DNA from: Desulfofustis sp.
GTDB lineage: Bacteria > Desulfobacterota > Desulfobulbia > Desulfobulbales > Desulfocapsaceae
Reading direction: 5' to 3'
NCBI GenBank assembly: GCA_029287755.1
Contig: JARFQM010000147.1
Span: 1-5,991, forward strand
Length of the DNA: 5,991 nucleotides
Position 1 is the stretch's first letter; each line of letters begins with the position of its first letter. Under the pieces are notes generated by a model that made no database searches, was not told the DNA's origin, and saw nothing but the letters and a program-made list of their open reading frames with translations. Of this stretch, positions 5,560-5,991 are shown piece after piece. The position numbers were made by a program, and so were the translations under genes.

Positions 5560-5991
5560 ATGAAGCAACGAAAAATAATCTACCAGGCACACAAGGGTAT
5601 TATCACCGTGTTTTACTCAGCACTCGCAGTCTGGACTCTCATATCTGTGCCTCTATTAATTGAAAAAGCACCGAGAATGGACACCTTGTGGCTTATCATG
5701 CTTACCTTAGTCCTATCTTTTACCTGGTATTGGTCGCTTGGGCTGATTTACGGAATTGAGATGTCGGAGGATGACGGAACTATTATCTTCAAGAGTTTCA
5801 GAGGGCGGGTGAGCTATGAATTTGGTGAAATTCGAAAAATCGAGGCGCCGCCGTCCAGAATCGAAATCGGCTTCCTGAGTTTTCGGTTTGCCAAACACAG
5901 CCACTACACTTTTTATAATTATTCTGAAAGTTTGAGAAAGATATTGACGACTTTGAGAAGCCGAAATCCCGGCATACAGTTTGTGAAGTTC
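5560..5991 (+). CDS. Two-helix membrane protein with a PH-like domain, partial at the right edge
   Basis: From ATG 5560 the frame stays open for 144 codons to the window end, so the C-terminus is missing. Residues about 13-34 and 42-64 are strongly hydrophobic and form a helical hairpin. From about residue 65 the sequence GIEMSEDDGTIIFKSFRGRV, then EFGEIRKIEAPPS, SFRFAKHSHYTFYNY, and finally SLRKILTTLRSRNPGIQF, has the strand pattern and closing helix of bacterial pleckstrin-homology-like domains that follow two membrane helices. Such proteins are mostly uncharacterised. The start is 7 bases after the dctM stop, but I see no good ribosome binding site, so it may be coupled to dctM translation. 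Base composition is richer in A+T than the transporter. The PH resemblance is inference from pattern only. Confidence 0.65.
   Translation, partial: MKQRKIIYQAHKGIITVFYSALAVWTLISVPLLIEKAPRMDTLWLIMLTLVLSFTWYWSLGLIYGIEMSEDDGTIIFKSFRGRVSYEFGEIRKIEAPPSRIEIGFLSFRFAKHSHYTFYNYSESLRKILTTLRSRNPGIQFVKF

Overview
The window reads as chromosomal DNA of a Gram-negative bacterium, probably a proteobacterium or a Desulfobacterota-like relative. The evidence is an outer-membrane phospholipase A relic, exported envelope proteins with META and SH3 domains, and a tripartite TRAP transporter whose binding protein carries a twin-arginine signal. A finer taxonomic call is not supported. Every gene I can support is on the + strand.

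Layout. Positions 1-237 hold the 3' end of an outer-membrane phospholipase A gene (pldA), interrupted by an in-frame TAA. Positions 238-379 show no convincing gene. A 59-residue two-helix membrane protein lies at 380-559. A GC-rich pair of exported proteins follows. The first (610-1554) has an N-terminal META domain and a helical C-terminal half. The second (1559-2269) has a bacterial SH3 domain plus a small conserved C-terminal domain, and its end may be frameshifted. The 196-bp gap 2270-2465 contains two dyads and a 35-codon candidate leader ORF that overlaps the next start.

The TRAP transporter operon is dctP (2466-3596), dctQ (3682-4230) and dctM (4227-5552). DctP captures an organic acid in the periplasm, and the membrane pair DctQ-DctM imports it with an ion gradient. 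A perfect 12-bp hairpin without a U-tract (3607-3634) sits between dctP and dctQ and probably helps make dctP the most abundant product. dctQ and dctM overlap by four bases (GTGA). Seven bases after dctM begins a two-helix membrane protein with a pleckstrin-homology-like domain; it is still open at the right edge.

I see no tRNA, rRNA, CRISPR array, transposase or attachment site. The region is mostly ordinary metabolic and envelope content. The points most worth checking are the broken pldA, the intercistronic hairpin, the overlapping leader ORF, the possible frameshift in the SH3 gene and the unusual membrane gene after dctM.
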